From assembly GCF_001936335.1 (NCBI RefSeq), contig NZ_CP018888.1, positions 1,302,001-1,366,000 on the forward strand: 64,000 nt of DNA, given 5' to 3'. The position numbers and the translations under genes were made by a program. The notes below the pieces were generated by a model that did no database searches, had not been told where the DNA came from, and saw nothing but the letters and a program-made list of their open reading frames with translations. The stretch comes from Amylolactobacillus amylophilus DSM 20533 = JCM 1125. GTDB lineage: Bacteria > Bacillota > Bacilli > Lactobacillales > Lactobacillaceae. Each line of letters begins with the position of its first letter. Within the stretch, counting starts at the first letter, position 1. Shown one piece after another: positions 1-8,953 of the stretch.

Positions 1-498
<498 letters not shown>

Positions 499-518
499 TT
501 TGTAAAATTATATTTTGA

Positions 519-546
519 AAAGCAGACCTCTGGTCTGCTTTTTTTG
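519..546 (+). terminator. Rho-independent terminator of eno
   Basis: Perfect stem AGCAGACC / GGTCTGCT with a 3-nt loop, followed by a run of T residues, 20 bases after the eno stop. Confidence 0.93.
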
Positions 547-548
547 TG

Positions 549-577
549 TAGGCATTAGGCCAAATATATGGTAGAAT
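549..577 (+). promoter_or_regulatory. Candidate sigma-A promoter for secG
   Basis: TAGGCA, a 17-nt spacer and TAGAAT with an extended TGG just upstream of the -10. It sits between the eno terminator and secG. The -35 matches the consensus at only 4 of 6 positions. Confidence 0.5.
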
Positions 578-619
578 ATTAGCAGTGATTATTCTTTTAG
601 TAGTTACGGAGGAAAACTC

Positions 620-853
620 TTGTATAATCTGGCAATGACACTCATTATTATCGTGTCAATTTTAATTATCATCGCTGTGATGATGCAACCACAAAAGCAA
701 CAAGATGCGCTGAATGCTTTGTCCGGTGGTGCTGTATTCAGTGGACAATCCAAAAAGCGGGGATTCGAAGCATTCATGGAAAAGGTAACTTCGGTGTTAC
801 TGGTACTCTTCTTCGTGCTTGCAGTAATCCTAGCAATATTATCGTCGAATTAA
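620..853 (+). CDS. secG: Protein translocase subunit SecG
   Basis: A 77-residue membrane protein with two hydrophobic segments (about 3-22 and 55-75) separated by a short loop containing GGAVFSGQSKKRG, the usual SecG layout. SecG is the small accessory subunit of the SecYEG channel and aids SecA-driven export. The start is TTG, chosen because GGAGG lies at the right distance upstream and no ATG fits better. A terminator-like hairpin follows the stop directly, yet the esterase, rnr and smpB genes follow in the common Lactobacillales order secG-est-rnr-smpB. Confidence 0.93.
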   Translation: MYNLAMTLIIIVSILIIIAVMMQPQKQQDALNALSGGAVFSGQSKKRGFEAFMEKVTSVLLVLFFVLAVILAILSSN

Positions 854-855
854 TT

Positions 856-885
856 GCCTCCTTGTTTAACGTGGAGGCTTTTTTT
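856..885 (+). terminator. Terminator between secG and the esterase gene
   Basis: Stem GCCTCC / GGAGGC with an 11-nt loop, then seven T residues. It starts three bases after the secG stop. It may be partial, since the downstream gene follows within 20 bases and no separate promoter is evident. Confidence 0.8.
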
Positions 886-901
886 CTTGTGGAGGGTGAA
901 A

Positions 902-1678
902 GTGAGTCACTTTAAAATGCCTGAAAACTTTGAATTAACTGGAGGCAAACCTGCAATATTATTGTTGCACGCCTACTCTGGAAGTACTGCAGATGTGCGA
1001 CTTCTAGCTGGTGCGCTCAATCGTGCAGGTTACTTTGTGACGTCCTTCAATTTTGCTGGGCATGGTACGCTCAATCCAACTGATATCTTGACGCAGGGAT
1101 CTATTGCTGCTTGGCAGAAGCAGGTGACGGATAGAGTGGCCGAGCTGAAAAAAGATTTCGGCAACAATCTCTATGTCTTCGGACTCTCACTCGGCGGTAT
1201 TTTCGCCATGGATCTCCTGGAACGTGATCAGGAGTTGCTTGGTGGTGGAGTTTTCAGCTCACCAATATTCATGAATACGGAGAAGACTGGACGAACATTG
1301 CCTGCAGGATTCAAGAAATATGCGCAGTATGTCTTGAACCTCAATAATGAGCTAACAGGTGCGGACAAGCAAAATGAACTTGACTACATCGACGAACACC
1401 TGAATAATCAAATTGAGCAGATTAACGAATTTAGCGCCTTGGTGCAGGCAAAACTCGCAACCATTAACCAACCAATTTTTATTGGTCAGGGTGGGGAAGA
1501 CGAGATCGTCGACCAGAATGGCGCGTACAAATTACGTGATGCACTGGTTAATTGCGAGAACGTGACCTTTAAATGGTACGAGAATGCGAGCCATGTTATT
1601 ACGACAAATACTGCTAAAAAAGACTTAACAAATGACGTATTGAAATTTATAGAGAACAATTATCACGAGGTGATTTAA
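902..1678 (+). CDS. Carboxylesterase, alpha/beta hydrolase (Est30-like)
   Basis: A 258-residue cytosolic alpha/beta-hydrolase that probably cleaves short-chain carboxyl esters. The nucleophile is Ser96 in GLSLGG; Asp200 (in GQGGEDEI) and His231 (in NASHVITT) complete a credible triad. The oxyanion region is LLLHAYSGS near residue 21. Length fits the Est30/YvaK family (about 247). The start is GTG 902, seven bases after GGAGGG; the frame is open further upstream but runs into the secG terminator and has no ribosome site. The stop overlaps the rnr ATG by one base, so the two are translationally coupled. The natural substrate cannot be inferred. Confidence 0.9.
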   Translation: MSHFKMPENFELTGGKPAILLLHAYSGSTADVRLLAGALNRAGYFVTSFNFAGHGTLNPTDILTQGSIAAWQKQVTDRVAELKKDFGNNLYVFGLSLGGIFAMDLLERDQELLGGGVFSSPIFMNTEKTGRTLPAGFKKYAQYVLNLNNELTGADKQNELDYIDEHLNNQIEQINEFSALVQAKLATINQPIFIGQGGEDEIVDQNGAYKLRDALVNCENVTFKWYENASHVITTNTAKKDLTNDVLKFIENNYHEVI

Positions 1679-4014
1679 TGACGCAAAACGAACAAGCTAT
1701 AGCTAATACCCTTGAAATATTTCGCCAGAGTCCTGGCAAACTTTTCAAGGTAGATGAAATTGAAAAAATGGTCAACTTCGACCATTCGCTCGACTTCAGT
1801 GAGGTCGTGAAGACCCTGACATTCCTCGAAAATGAGAAGAAAATCGTGTCGGATAAACACGGTCAATTTAAGTTGGCGCAAGAAGACCAACTTCTAGAGG
1901 GCTCATTCAGAGCAAATGACAAGGGCTTCGGCTTCATCCATCTTGAAGAAGAGGACGAGCAGGATATCTTTGTTGCGAAAGGTAATACACTTTTCGCATT
2001 GGATGGCGACACTGTGACAGTCAAAATAATCAAGGGTGCGAATCCTTGGAACGGCCGCGGACCTGAGGGTATCGTGACCGAGGTGCTCGAGCACAAGGTG
2101 ACAAGTCTAGTGGGCGAGTTTATGCCTTACAGTGACGTGATGGTCAAAAAAACTGGCTATTACGGCTATGTGAAGAGCCACAACAAGAAGTTGAAGAACT
2201 ATTCAGTCTTCATCTCAGAAGACGGTATTCACCCCCAAATGGGCGATATGGTAAAGGTTGATATCACTCAATATCCTTCTGCGGTTTTCCCAACCAGAAT
2301 GCTCGGTGTCGCACTATTCACAATTGGTAACAAGAATGATCCAGGTGTCGATATCATGTCAGTCGTTTACGACCACGATATCAAAACAGAATTTGATCCT
2401 GAGGCATTGGAACAGAGTGAAGCCATTCCTGACCACGTTTTGCCTGAAGAAAAAGCTGCAAGACGCGACCTGACTGAGGAAGTTACGGTCACAATCGATG
2501 GCGACGACTCGAAAGACTTTGATGATGCAGTTACTCTGTGGAAATTGCCAAATGGTAACTACCATTTAGGTGTACATATTGCCGATGTTAGTCATTACGT
2601 GACTGAAGGCTCACCTCTTGATCAAGAGGCTTTTGAACGCAGTAACTCAACCTACTTGGTAGACCGAGTTATTCCAATGTTGCCATTTAGACTATCAAAC
2701 GGCATCTGTTCGTTGAATCCTGATGTCGAACGTCTCACACTCAGCTGTGACATGGAAATCACGCCAAGTGGTGAACGTGTTAGTTACGACATTTTCCAGA
2801 GTGTGATCAAGTCACATGCTCGCTTGACTTATAACAGTGTAAACAAGGTCTTGGACCCTGAAAACACAGAGGTGTTGGAACCTAAGTACGAAGAATTACG
2901 CCCAATGCTTGAAGAAATGGGTAAGCTGCACGAAGCGCTCTACCAAAAGCGCCATGCTCGCGGAGCCATTGATTTTGAAGAAAATGAAGCTAAAATCATC
3001 GTGGATGAGAATGGTCACCCAACTGATATTGAACTCAGACAACGTGGCATTGCTGAAAGAATGATTGAATCATTCATGTTGATGGCCAACGAAACAGTTG
3101 CTGAGCACTACAGAAAGGAACACGTTCCATTCCTCTATCGGGTGCATGAAACACCTGACGAAGAGAGAATCAAGAACTTCTTCGACTTCATCGGTGCTTT
3201 TGGTTTGAACATCAAGGCTGATCCAGCAGATGTTAAGCCGCTCGATCTTCAAAGAGTTGTGACTGCGGTTGAAGGCACACCAGAAGAGGCTGTTGTCTCG
3301 ACTGTACTCTTGCGGAGTTTGAAGCAGGCAAAATACGCTCCAGATGCACTGGGACACTTTGGCCTAGCTGCTGTTGATTACACGCACTTTACCTCACCAA
3401 TTCGGCGTTATGCTGATTTGACTGTGCATCGCATGATTCATGATTACAGTGAGAAGGGTGAAACTGAGGAAATTAAGCAGCATTTCAATGTCCGTCTTGA
3501 AGACATTGCCGACCAAGTTTCTAAGCAGGAACGTCGTTCAATCGATACCGAACGTGAAGTTGATGTCTTGAAGAAGACCGAATTCATGATGGATAAGGTT
3601 GGCCAACACTTTAACGCAACTGTGAGTTCCGTAACTAGCTTCGGTATGTTCATCGCACTGCCAAATACTGTTGAGGGTCTCATCCATATCTCGAATTTGA
3701 CTGATGATTACTACCAATTTGACGAGAAGCAGATGACGATGACCGGTAAAAATACGCACAAGGTATTCAAAATTGGGATGCCAATCAAGGTGACGCTGAT
3801 TAACGCAGATTTGAACCAGAAGCAGATTGACTTCGAGTTATATGACCCAAATGCGCCAGCAAAGCCAAAGCCAACCGGTTTTAGCCGACCAAGAGGTGGT
3901 GCGCAGGTGAATAATAATCGTGCAAATGGTAAGGACGGCAATGGCCCTCGCAGACAAAATCGGGGACAAAACCGCTCTAACAGAAGACACGAAAGTAATA
4001 ACGGTCACAAATAA
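1678..4014 (+). CDS. rnr: Ribonuclease R (3'-5' exoribonuclease)
   Basis: RNase R degrades structured RNA from the 3' end and works with SmpB-tmRNA to remove non-stop mRNAs. The 778 residues show an N-terminal winged-helix-like region (1-70), cold-shock domains (about 75-235), the RNB catalytic domain with the acidic centre DGDDSKDFDDAV near residue 274, an S1 domain (about 640-715, TSFGMFIALPNTVEGLIHIS) and a basic Arg/Asn-rich tail (735-778). smpB follows 21 bases later, a functionally meaningful pairing; the matching tmRNA gene lies at 36425. Confidence 0.96.
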   Translation: MTQNEQAIANTLEIFRQSPGKLFKVDEIEKMVNFDHSLDFSEVVKTLTFLENEKKIVSDKHGQFKLAQEDQLLEGSFRANDKGFGFIHLEEEDEQDIFVAKGNTLFALDGDTVTVKIIKGANPWNGRGPEGIVTEVLEHKVTSLVGEFMPYSDVMVKKTGYYGYVKSHNKKLKNYSVFISEDGIHPQMGDMVKVDITQYPSAVFPTRMLGVALFTIGNKNDPGVDIMSVVYDHDIKTEFDPEALEQSEAIPDHVLPEEKAARRDLTEEVTVTIDGDDSKDFDDAVTLWKLPNGNYHLGVHIADVSHYVTEGSPLDQEAFERSNSTYLVDRVIPMLPFRLSNGICSLNPDVERLTLSCDMEITPSGERVSYDIFQSVIKSHARLTYNSVNKVLDPENTEVLEPKYEELRPMLEEMGKLHEALYQKRHARGAIDFEENEAKIIVDENGHPTDIELRQRGIAERMIESFMLMANETVAEHYRKEHVPFLYRVHETPDEERIKNFFDFIGAFGLNIKADPADVKPLDLQRVVTAVEGTPEEAVVSTVLLRSLKQAKYAPDALGHFGLAAVDYTHFTSPIRRYADLTVHRMIHDYSEKGETEEIKQHFNVRLEDIADQVSKQERRSIDTEREVDVLKKTEFMMDKVGQHFNATVSSVTSFGMFIALPNTVEGLIHISNLTDDYYQFDEKQMTMTGKNTHKVFKIGMPIKVTLINADLNQKQIDFELYDPNAPAKPKPTGFSRPRGGAQVNNNRANGKDGNGPRRQNRGQNRSNRRHESNNGHK

Positions 4015-4035
4015 TAGATAATCGAGGTGATTACC

Positions 4036-4506
4036 TTGAAACAAAAAGCTAAAGCTGCGGATAATGTGGTCGCTCAGAACAGAAAAGCTAATCATGATTA
4101 TCTGATTGAAGATACGATTGAGGCTGGGATTGAGTTGACTGGGACTGAGATAAAATCTGTTCGTGCACGCCGGATAACTTTGAAGGATGGGTACGTGCGG
4201 ATTCGTAATGGTCAGGCATGGCTCGAGAACGTCCATATCAGCGAGTATGCGCAGGGCAACCAGTTCAACCATGATCCAATCAGGAATAGAAGATTGTTGC
4301 TGCACAAGCGCGAAATAGCACGTTTGGACGAATATCAACAGGAGAAGGGCATGGCCATTGTCCCGTTGAAGGTCTATCTGAAACGCGGTTTTGCAAAAGT
4401 CTTGATAGGACTAGGTCGTGGTAAGAAAAACTATGATAAGCGTGAGACGATAAAGCGGCGTGATCAAGAACGTGAACTGCAGAGAATTACTAAAATTAAA
4501 TACTAA
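4036..4506 (+). CDS. smpB: SsrA-binding protein SmpB
   Basis: SmpB binds tmRNA and delivers it to ribosomes stalled on mRNAs without a stop codon. The 156 residues match the family length. Seen motifs: [36 protein letters not shown] and the C-terminal [11 protein letters not shown] segment that enters the mRNA channel. TTG 4036 is preferred because GAGGTG at 4024-4029 is then at the right spacing; an in-frame GTG at 4027 lies inside that ribosome site. It follows rnr closely and is closed by a terminator. Confidence 0.95.
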   Translation: MKQKAKAADNVVAQNRKANHDYLIEDTIEAGIELTGTEIKSVRARRITLKDGYVRIRNGQAWLENVHISEYAQGNQFNHDPIRNRRLLLHKREIARLDEYQQEKGMAIVPLKVYLKRGFAKVLIGLGRGKKNYDKRETIKRRDQERELQRITKIKY

Positions 4507-4547
4507 AAAATGTTGGTTCGATTTGTGAGTCGGGACCAACATTTTTT
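4506..4547. terminator. Bidirectional terminator smpB / GNAT gene
   Basis: Stem ATGTTGGT / ACCAACAT with A-run on one side and T-run on the other, between two convergent genes, so it can serve both strands. Confidence 0.88.
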
Positions 4548-4560
4548 TATAACTAGAGAT

Positions 4561-5007
4561 TTAATTAAGTTTTTTCGCCATCATGATGTGCTTGATGTCA
4601 GCTTCCAAGAAGATGTCACCAATTGGCTCGTAACCCAGTGAGAGATAGAAGTCCTTGATGTATAGCTGCGCATGCAGGTAGATGGTCTCGGCCAGATTGT
4701 GTTCACGCACATAGTCTTCAATTGCGATGAGCATCCGACTCCCAATGTGCGCATGGCGGAGGCTCTGATCGACGGCGACACGCCCAACCAGTAACTTAGA
4801 GTCTTCGAAGAAGAAGCGGGCAACGCCGACAACACGGCCAGTTTCATCAGTACCAAAGACGTGGTAAGATTCCAAATCTTGATCGTCTAACTCTGGTTCT
4901 GTAATTTGCTGTTCGGTGACGAAAACGGCGATGCGCAAACGAACTAGGCCGAAGAGTTCCATTGTGCTCAGCTTATTAAAGGGCTTGATGTGCCAGGTAA
5001 TGTTCAT
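4561..5007 (-). CDS. GNAT N-acetyltransferase, ElaA-like
   Basis: A 148-residue single-domain GNAT acetyltransferase. The N-terminus (WHIKPFNKLSTMELFGLVRLR, then VFVTEQQ) resembles the ElaA family. The acetyl-CoA region is RVAVDQSLRHAHIGSRML (about 80-97), with the usual arginine/glycine loop. The acceptor substrate is unknown for this family. It stands alone, convergent with smpB and divergent from the TetR-like gene, with 171 bp of AT-rich DNA upstream. Confidence 0.8.
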   Translation of the reverse strand: MNITWHIKPFNKLSTMELFGLVRLRIAVFVTEQQITEPELDDQDLESYHVFGTDETGRVVGVARFFFEDSKLLVGRVAVDQSLRHAHIGSRMLIAIEDYVREHNLAETIYLHAQLYIKDFYLSLGYEPIGDIFLEADIKHIMMAKKLN

Positions 5008-5178
5008 GTGTTGCTACTCCATTCCAAATGTTTAAAGTAGAAAATAATATTTTTATTTAAACACTTAGATGGTTTCGATGCAAATCGGCGTATTTATTAC
5101 TAGTAGCATTGATTTGTGATTGCTTAAGCTAGATTACTCTGCCACAATGAATATATCTCAAAATAGAAAATTAGTCAG

Positions 5179-5706
5179 ATGAAAACAAGAATAAGTGAAA
5201 TTTATGCGGTGCTCCAGCAGGACTTAGGACACCATTTAGTTGAGAACTATACTGTGGGTAACTTTTGTGCGGGCATTCAAATATCCCGTTCTACCTTCTA
5301 TCGTAGCTACAGTAGTATGACTGAATTGTATCAGTTTGTTATTTCATATCAGGTTGAACGGATTCTAAGCAACACGCGTGAAACCAAGCTTGACGTCCGC
5401 TACCGCCAGTTAATTCAATTAATGAGCTCAGAGCGGCACCTGTATATTAATTTCTATCATCAAACTAAACGTTTATTTTTCAATGACGTCCTCGAACCAT
5501 TGGTTCAGCGTAATTTGAAATCATTCTACCGGGAAACCGAATTGACTGAAGTCAGTCTCAATTTGATTGCCGATTACGTCGTCAGACAGATAATTCGCTA
5601 CATTGACCAGGATTTACAACAACCTGTTGCCGAAGTGGCGCTAGACATTTATCGGATCTTAGCCGTAGCTGAGAATACCGCGCAACTACTAGCCCCGCCA
5701 AAATAA
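5179..5706 (+). CDS. TetR/AcrR-like transcriptional regulator
   Basis: 175 residues with an N-terminal helix-turn-helix (about 20-50: YTVGNFCAGIQISRSTFYRSY) typical of TetR/AcrR proteins, and a helical C-terminal ligand/dimer region without recognisable motif. The protein belongs to the atypical short-tailed TetR group common in lactobacilli. The ribosome site before ATG 5179 is weak. It diverges from the ElaA-like gene, whose intergenic region may be its target, and it has its own terminator. The effector is unknown. Confidence 0.75.
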   Translation: MKTRISEIYAVLQQDLGHHLVENYTVGNFCAGIQISRSTFYRSYSSMTELYQFVISYQVERILSNTRETKLDVRYRQLIQLMSSERHLYINFYHQTKRLFFNDVLEPLVQRNLKSFYRETELTEVSLNLIADYVVRQIIRYIDQDLQQPVAEVALDIYRILAVAENTAQLLAPPK

Positions 5707-5746
5707 AATAGGTCCTTCACCCAAAATTTGGTGAAAGACCTATTTT
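5706..5746. terminator. Terminator downstream of the TetR-like gene, probably bidirectional
   Basis: Long stem ATAGGTCcTTCACC / GGTGAAaGACCTAT with flanking A and T runs; it can also end transcription coming from the mle remnants on the minus strand. Confidence 0.88.
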
Positions 5747-5816
5747 ATCTATGTTATTTAGATTACAAGTAATACTGTGTGTTTGTGTGGTAATCTTGTT
5801 TGTCTGTTATTTGATA

Positions 5817-6248
5817 CTAGATGAATTGAATTAAAGCTATGAGAATTGGCACAACGATGACGAACAATACCGTACTTGTGGTCACAACGTTGGTGGCGTA
5901 TTTAACATCACCGTGTGCTTTACCGGCCAGAATTGGTAACACGGCTAGTCCAGGAGCAGCTGATTGAATAATCAATGTACTAGATTCAAGTGTTGGTAAT
6001 TGATTACCGATGCTACCACTAATCACGGCATAGAGAATGCCGCCTGAAAGCTCAATCAACTTGTCCCGTGTCAAATACTTTGACACAGAGACGAAGATTG
6101 ATGCTGGTAAAGCAATGTTCATAATCAAGAATGAAATGCTTCCCTTGAAATGATCGTCAAACTTACCTTTAGAACGTAGGTAAAATCCGAGTGCGATGAC
6201 GATGATAATCTCAGCCACACTCGCAAGTGATGTTAGAAATGCAGTCAT
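5817..6248 (-). pseudogene. mleP: Malate permease-type (AEC family) transporter, internally deleted
   Basis: The 143 codons join the first ~70 residues of an AEC-family malate transporter (AEIIIVIALGFYLRSKGKF, NIALPASIFVSVSKYLT, ELSGGILYAVISG) directly to the last ~65 (LESSTLIIQSAAPGLAVLPI, YATNVVTTSTVLFVIVV). Family members are about 315 residues, so roughly 170 central residues carrying most membrane helices are missing while the frame is kept. A ribosome site (AGGGGA) and ATG remain. The residual protein could insert in the membrane but is unlikely to transport. It lies downstream of the mleS remnant, the normal mleS-mleP order. Confidence 0.85.
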
Positions 6249-6292
6249 AATAAAGTCCCCTTAACCTTTTTTGCTAAAATAATGAAACAGAA

Positions 6293-6877
6293 TTAATCCA
6301 ATAGATTCTTTGGTAACTCCTCGTACTCTGGTTCCCATTTCAGATCAGCAACTAGTTGTGCTGCGTCCTTGCTATCTGCCTGTGAGATACCCTGATCAAG
6401 TGCACTTTGTGCCACAGCCTGTGCGACAGTCTGGGAGAACTCTGCAAGCCGTGTCACAGGAGGTAGAACAGCTGCACCAGGCTTCGTTGCGTCCACGATA
6501 CCACCAAGTGAGTGTGCAGCCTTTGAAATCATTGCATCATTCAGAAGCGTAGCTTTTGCTGCCAGCGTTCCTAGACCAAGACCCGGATAAACCAACGCGT
6601 TGTTAGCTTGACCAATCTGATAAGTAACGCCATTTAAAGTGACATCATTAGCTGGAATACCCGTAGCTACGAGTGCTTTACTAGCGGTCCAAGTGAGTAA
6701 GTCCTCTGCTTTAGCTTCGGCTAATTTAGTTGGGTTGGATAGTGGGAAGATGATTGGCCGTGCAGTGTGGGCCGCCATCTCTTTGACAATAATCTCAGTG
6801 AACGTGCCAGGTTGTGTTGAAGTACCAACCAAGATGGTTGGGTGAATTGCCTGCACAGCAGCTTCTAAGGTGGTTAG
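6293..6877 (-). pseudogene. mleS: Malolactic enzyme, C-terminal remnant
   Basis: Malolactic enzyme decarboxylates L-malate to L-lactate and CO2. Only about 195 C-terminal codons of a ~540-residue family are present: [52 protein letters not shown] and PGAAVLPPV are malic/malolactic enzyme signatures. The catalytic and most NAD-binding N-terminal parts are gone. The matching frame begins right after a TAG at 6878-6880 and runs through a GTG at 6856 that has no ribosome site. The deletion edge lies about 45 bp from the mleR start, so the original mleS promoter is also lost. Confidence 0.9.
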
Positions 6878-6924
6878 CTATGATAAAATATATTTATATG
6901 AGCAGGATGCAATGAGGAGATTAA

Positions 6925-7797
6925 ATGAATTTTCGAGATCTGGAATACTTCGTTCAGTTAGCTAATGATCGCAATTACACAAAGACTGCACAACATTTCT
7001 CGGTGAGCCAGCCGACGATTACGTACATGGTTAAGCGCCTTGAGGATGAGTTACAAGTGCAATTATTTGTGCGTGATCAGTCGCACCATCAAGTGAATCT
7101 CACACTTGCAGGTAACGAATTCTTGGCGCATGCCCAGAAGATTCTGACGGAACTACACACGGTAAAGTCCGACTTGAAGGCTTTGTCTGCGCAGAAGGTC
7201 AGATTTGGCTTGCCGCCGATTATCGGTAACTATTACTTCCCCCAATTGGCGCAGAAACTGCTGCAGGAGAATCTAATGTCACACCTCGAGACGGTGGAGG
7301 CGGGATCAGCCACCTTGACGAAGCAGCTGCAGGAGGGTAATTTAGACGTGGCAATTCTTGGCGCGATTGAACCAATTAGCATACCAGAAATTGCGACAGT
7401 TACTTTAGCGAAGACGCGTTTCAAAATCATTGTGAGTAAGGATCATCGCTTAAAAGATGTTACTGCTATTAAGTTCAGCGAACTAAAAAGTGAGAACTTC
7501 ATTGCGTTGAAGGAAGGGTTTGTCCATCCCGCGGCCTTGCGGGAGCTCACGGAGAAAAACGGTTTTCAGCCCAAGATTGTCTATACGACGCCCGACATCA
7601 ATGTCTTAAAGGGCATGGTGCATGAGAATGTGGGTATCGGCTTTCTTAGCGAGATGGCGATCAGTGGTGAGCGGGACTTGCATGCCATTGATATTTTGGA
7701 TGACGATCAACCGTTATTCAATATCGTGCTGGCGTACCATCCGCAAGTTAATCCGTTGATTGAGCAGCTAATAAACGTGTTAGCGCGTCCGGTTTGA
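6925..7797 (+). CDS. mleR: LysR-type regulator, MleR-like
   Basis: A 290-residue LysR-type regulator. The N-terminal winged helix (residues 1-60: FRDLEYFVQLANDRNYTKTA, VSQPTITYMVKRLEDEL) is intact, as is the effector domain from about residue 90. MleR proteins activate the malolactic operon in response to L-malate; the gene is oriented away from the mleS remnant, which is the classic divergent mleR/mleS layout, and this context decides the name. ATG 6925 follows GAGGAG. With both target genes broken, it is an orphan regulator here unless it has other targets. Confidence 0.82.
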   Translation: MNFRDLEYFVQLANDRNYTKTAQHFSVSQPTITYMVKRLEDELQVQLFVRDQSHHQVNLTLAGNEFLAHAQKILTELHTVKSDLKALSAQKVRFGLPPIIGNYYFPQLAQKLLQENLMSHLETVEAGSATLTKQLQEGNLDVAILGAIEPISIPEIATVTLAKTRFKIIVSKDHRLKDVTAIKFSELKSENFIALKEGFVHPAALRELTEKNGFQPKIVYTTPDINVLKGMVHENVGIGFLSEMAISGERDLHAIDILDDDQPLFNIVLAYHPQVNPLIEQLINVLARPV

Positions 7798-7850
7798 AAT
7801 TTCACGGTGAGTAGTAAATGAGCAATATTAGATGAAGGTAGAGGTTAAAG

Positions 7851-8408
7851 ATGATTAGAACAGCAACTGAACAGGATTTTCCAGCAATTTTTCCAATTCT
7901 GCAACAGATTTTTGATGAAATGGAGCTGAAGAGCATCGCCGCAATTGACGACAGTGCCTTCTACCATCTCTTAGAGGAGGGCTGGCATACGCCTGGCTAT
8001 AGATATTCCCTTGGTCGCACACTGGTTAGTGAGCGAGACGGTGAAGTTGCAGGCATGATTACTAGTTATCGCGCTGAGGATGAGCCACTGATTGATGCGC
8101 CCTTAGAGCAATACTATTCTGAGGTTGGCCTACCAAGAGAGACTAAAATTTTCACGGATCGAGAAGCCCGGCCGGGGGAGTGGTACATTGACTCCCTCGC
8201 GGTCGCACCTCAGTTTCAGGGGCACGGTATCGGTGGACAATTGCTAGACGCCATGCCTGATCTCGCCGCACAAAATGGCTACAAAAAAATTAGCCTGAAT
8301 GTTGATCAGACTAATCCTGGGGCAAAGCACTTGTATGTCAAAAAGGGATTTGAAACCATTGATCAGATGACGATTGGTGAGCACCTCTACGACCACATGG
8401 TTAAATAA
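7851..8408 (+). CDS. GNAT N-acetyltransferase
   Basis: 185 residues with a full GNAT fold: N-terminal MIRTATEQDFPAIFPIL, beta4 WYIDSLAVAPQFQGHGIG (about 113-130), the acetyl-CoA loop QGHGIGGQLL, and the C-terminal NPGAKHLYVKKGFE motif. The substrate is unknown. ATG 7851 follows AGAGG. It is 53 bp behind mleR and may be cotranscribed with it. The 3' end is convergent with the LURP-one-like gene. Confidence 0.83.
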   Translation: MIRTATEQDFPAIFPILQQIFDEMELKSIAAIDDSAFYHLLEEGWHTPGYRYSLGRTLVSERDGEVAGMITSYRAEDEPLIDAPLEQYYSEVGLPRETKIFTDREARPGEWYIDSLAVAPQFQGHGIGGQLLDAMPDLAAQNGYKKISLNVDQTNPGAKHLYVKKGFETIDQMTIGEHLYDHMVK

Positions 8409-8414
8409 AATAAA

Positions 8415-8930
8415 TTAAAAAGTGGGTTGGTAGTTCATACCAGCCTTTTTGCGTACCAGCAACTGCTCGACGAAACTCGGCTGGTTGAAAATCATGCTTG
8501 TGAGGATGATTTCCGGCTCATGCTTGTCGTCAAAGATATTTATTTGTAGCGTGGGACCAAGGTTCGTGACTAAAATGAGCGCCTGAGCAACCTTGTGGCG
8601 TCCTTTCCTAAAAGTGTATTCGTCGCGCTTCTTGTTGCCAATAATCCAGTAATTGAGTTCTGGCAGGTAGTATAGGCGTGTATTACTGAACTTAACTTGT
8701 CTAATGCGAATCGGTACCTGGTTTAAGACAATAAGAAGGTAGGACTCTGCTAGTCGTTTTGCAGTGTTGGTAATTCGTGCAACCTCACTTCGATTGAGGT
8801 CGTTTAAGAAGATTGTACTATTCAGCTGATTCATGTTGCCAAGCACCATGTAATGCGCCTTGTTATTCGCGTCTAACACAGGAATACGCCCAGGGTTTGC
8901 TTGGTCATCTAAAGGTAAAAAGTACTTCAT
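8415..8930 (-). CDS. LURP-one-related/tubby C-terminal-like protein (tentative)
   Basis: 171 residues without signal peptide or membrane segment. Predicted to be mostly beta-strand with an alternating pattern (AHYMVLGNMNQLNSTIFL, RLYYLPELNYWIIGNKK, LQINIFDD), resembling the LURP-one/DUF567 tubby-like barrel proteins found in lactobacilli. No catalytic motif is visible and the function of such proteins in bacteria is unknown. It lies 23 bp behind the Cof phosphatase on the same strand, a probable two-gene operon. The family call rests on fold-like pattern only. Confidence 0.5.
   Translation of the reverse strand: MKYFLPLDDQANPGRIPVLDANNKAHYMVLGNMNQLNSTIFLNDLNRSEVARITNTAKRLAESYLLIVLNQVPIRIRQVKFSNTRLYYLPELNYWIIGNKKRDEYTFRKGRHKVAQALILVTNLGPTLQINIFDDKHEPEIILTSMIFNQPSFVEQLLVRKKAGMNYQPTF
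8424..8450 (+). terminator. Candidate terminator of the GNAT gene
   Basis: Stem GGTTGGT / ACCAGCC (one G-U pair), 7-nt loop, then five T residues. It lies inside the 3' coding end of the convergent gene. Confidence 0.5.
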
Positions 8931-8953
8931 TTTAAAACACCTCAGTTACACTG

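Noticed and set aside
3838-4338. 166-codon open frame on the minus strand across the rnr end and smpB
   Set aside because: Antisense to two well-supported genes, no ribosome site, no recognisable protein features.
6310-6845. Plus-strand frames opposite the mleS remnant
   Set aside because: The minus strand carries clear malolactic enzyme motifs; the plus-strand frames have no ribosome sites.
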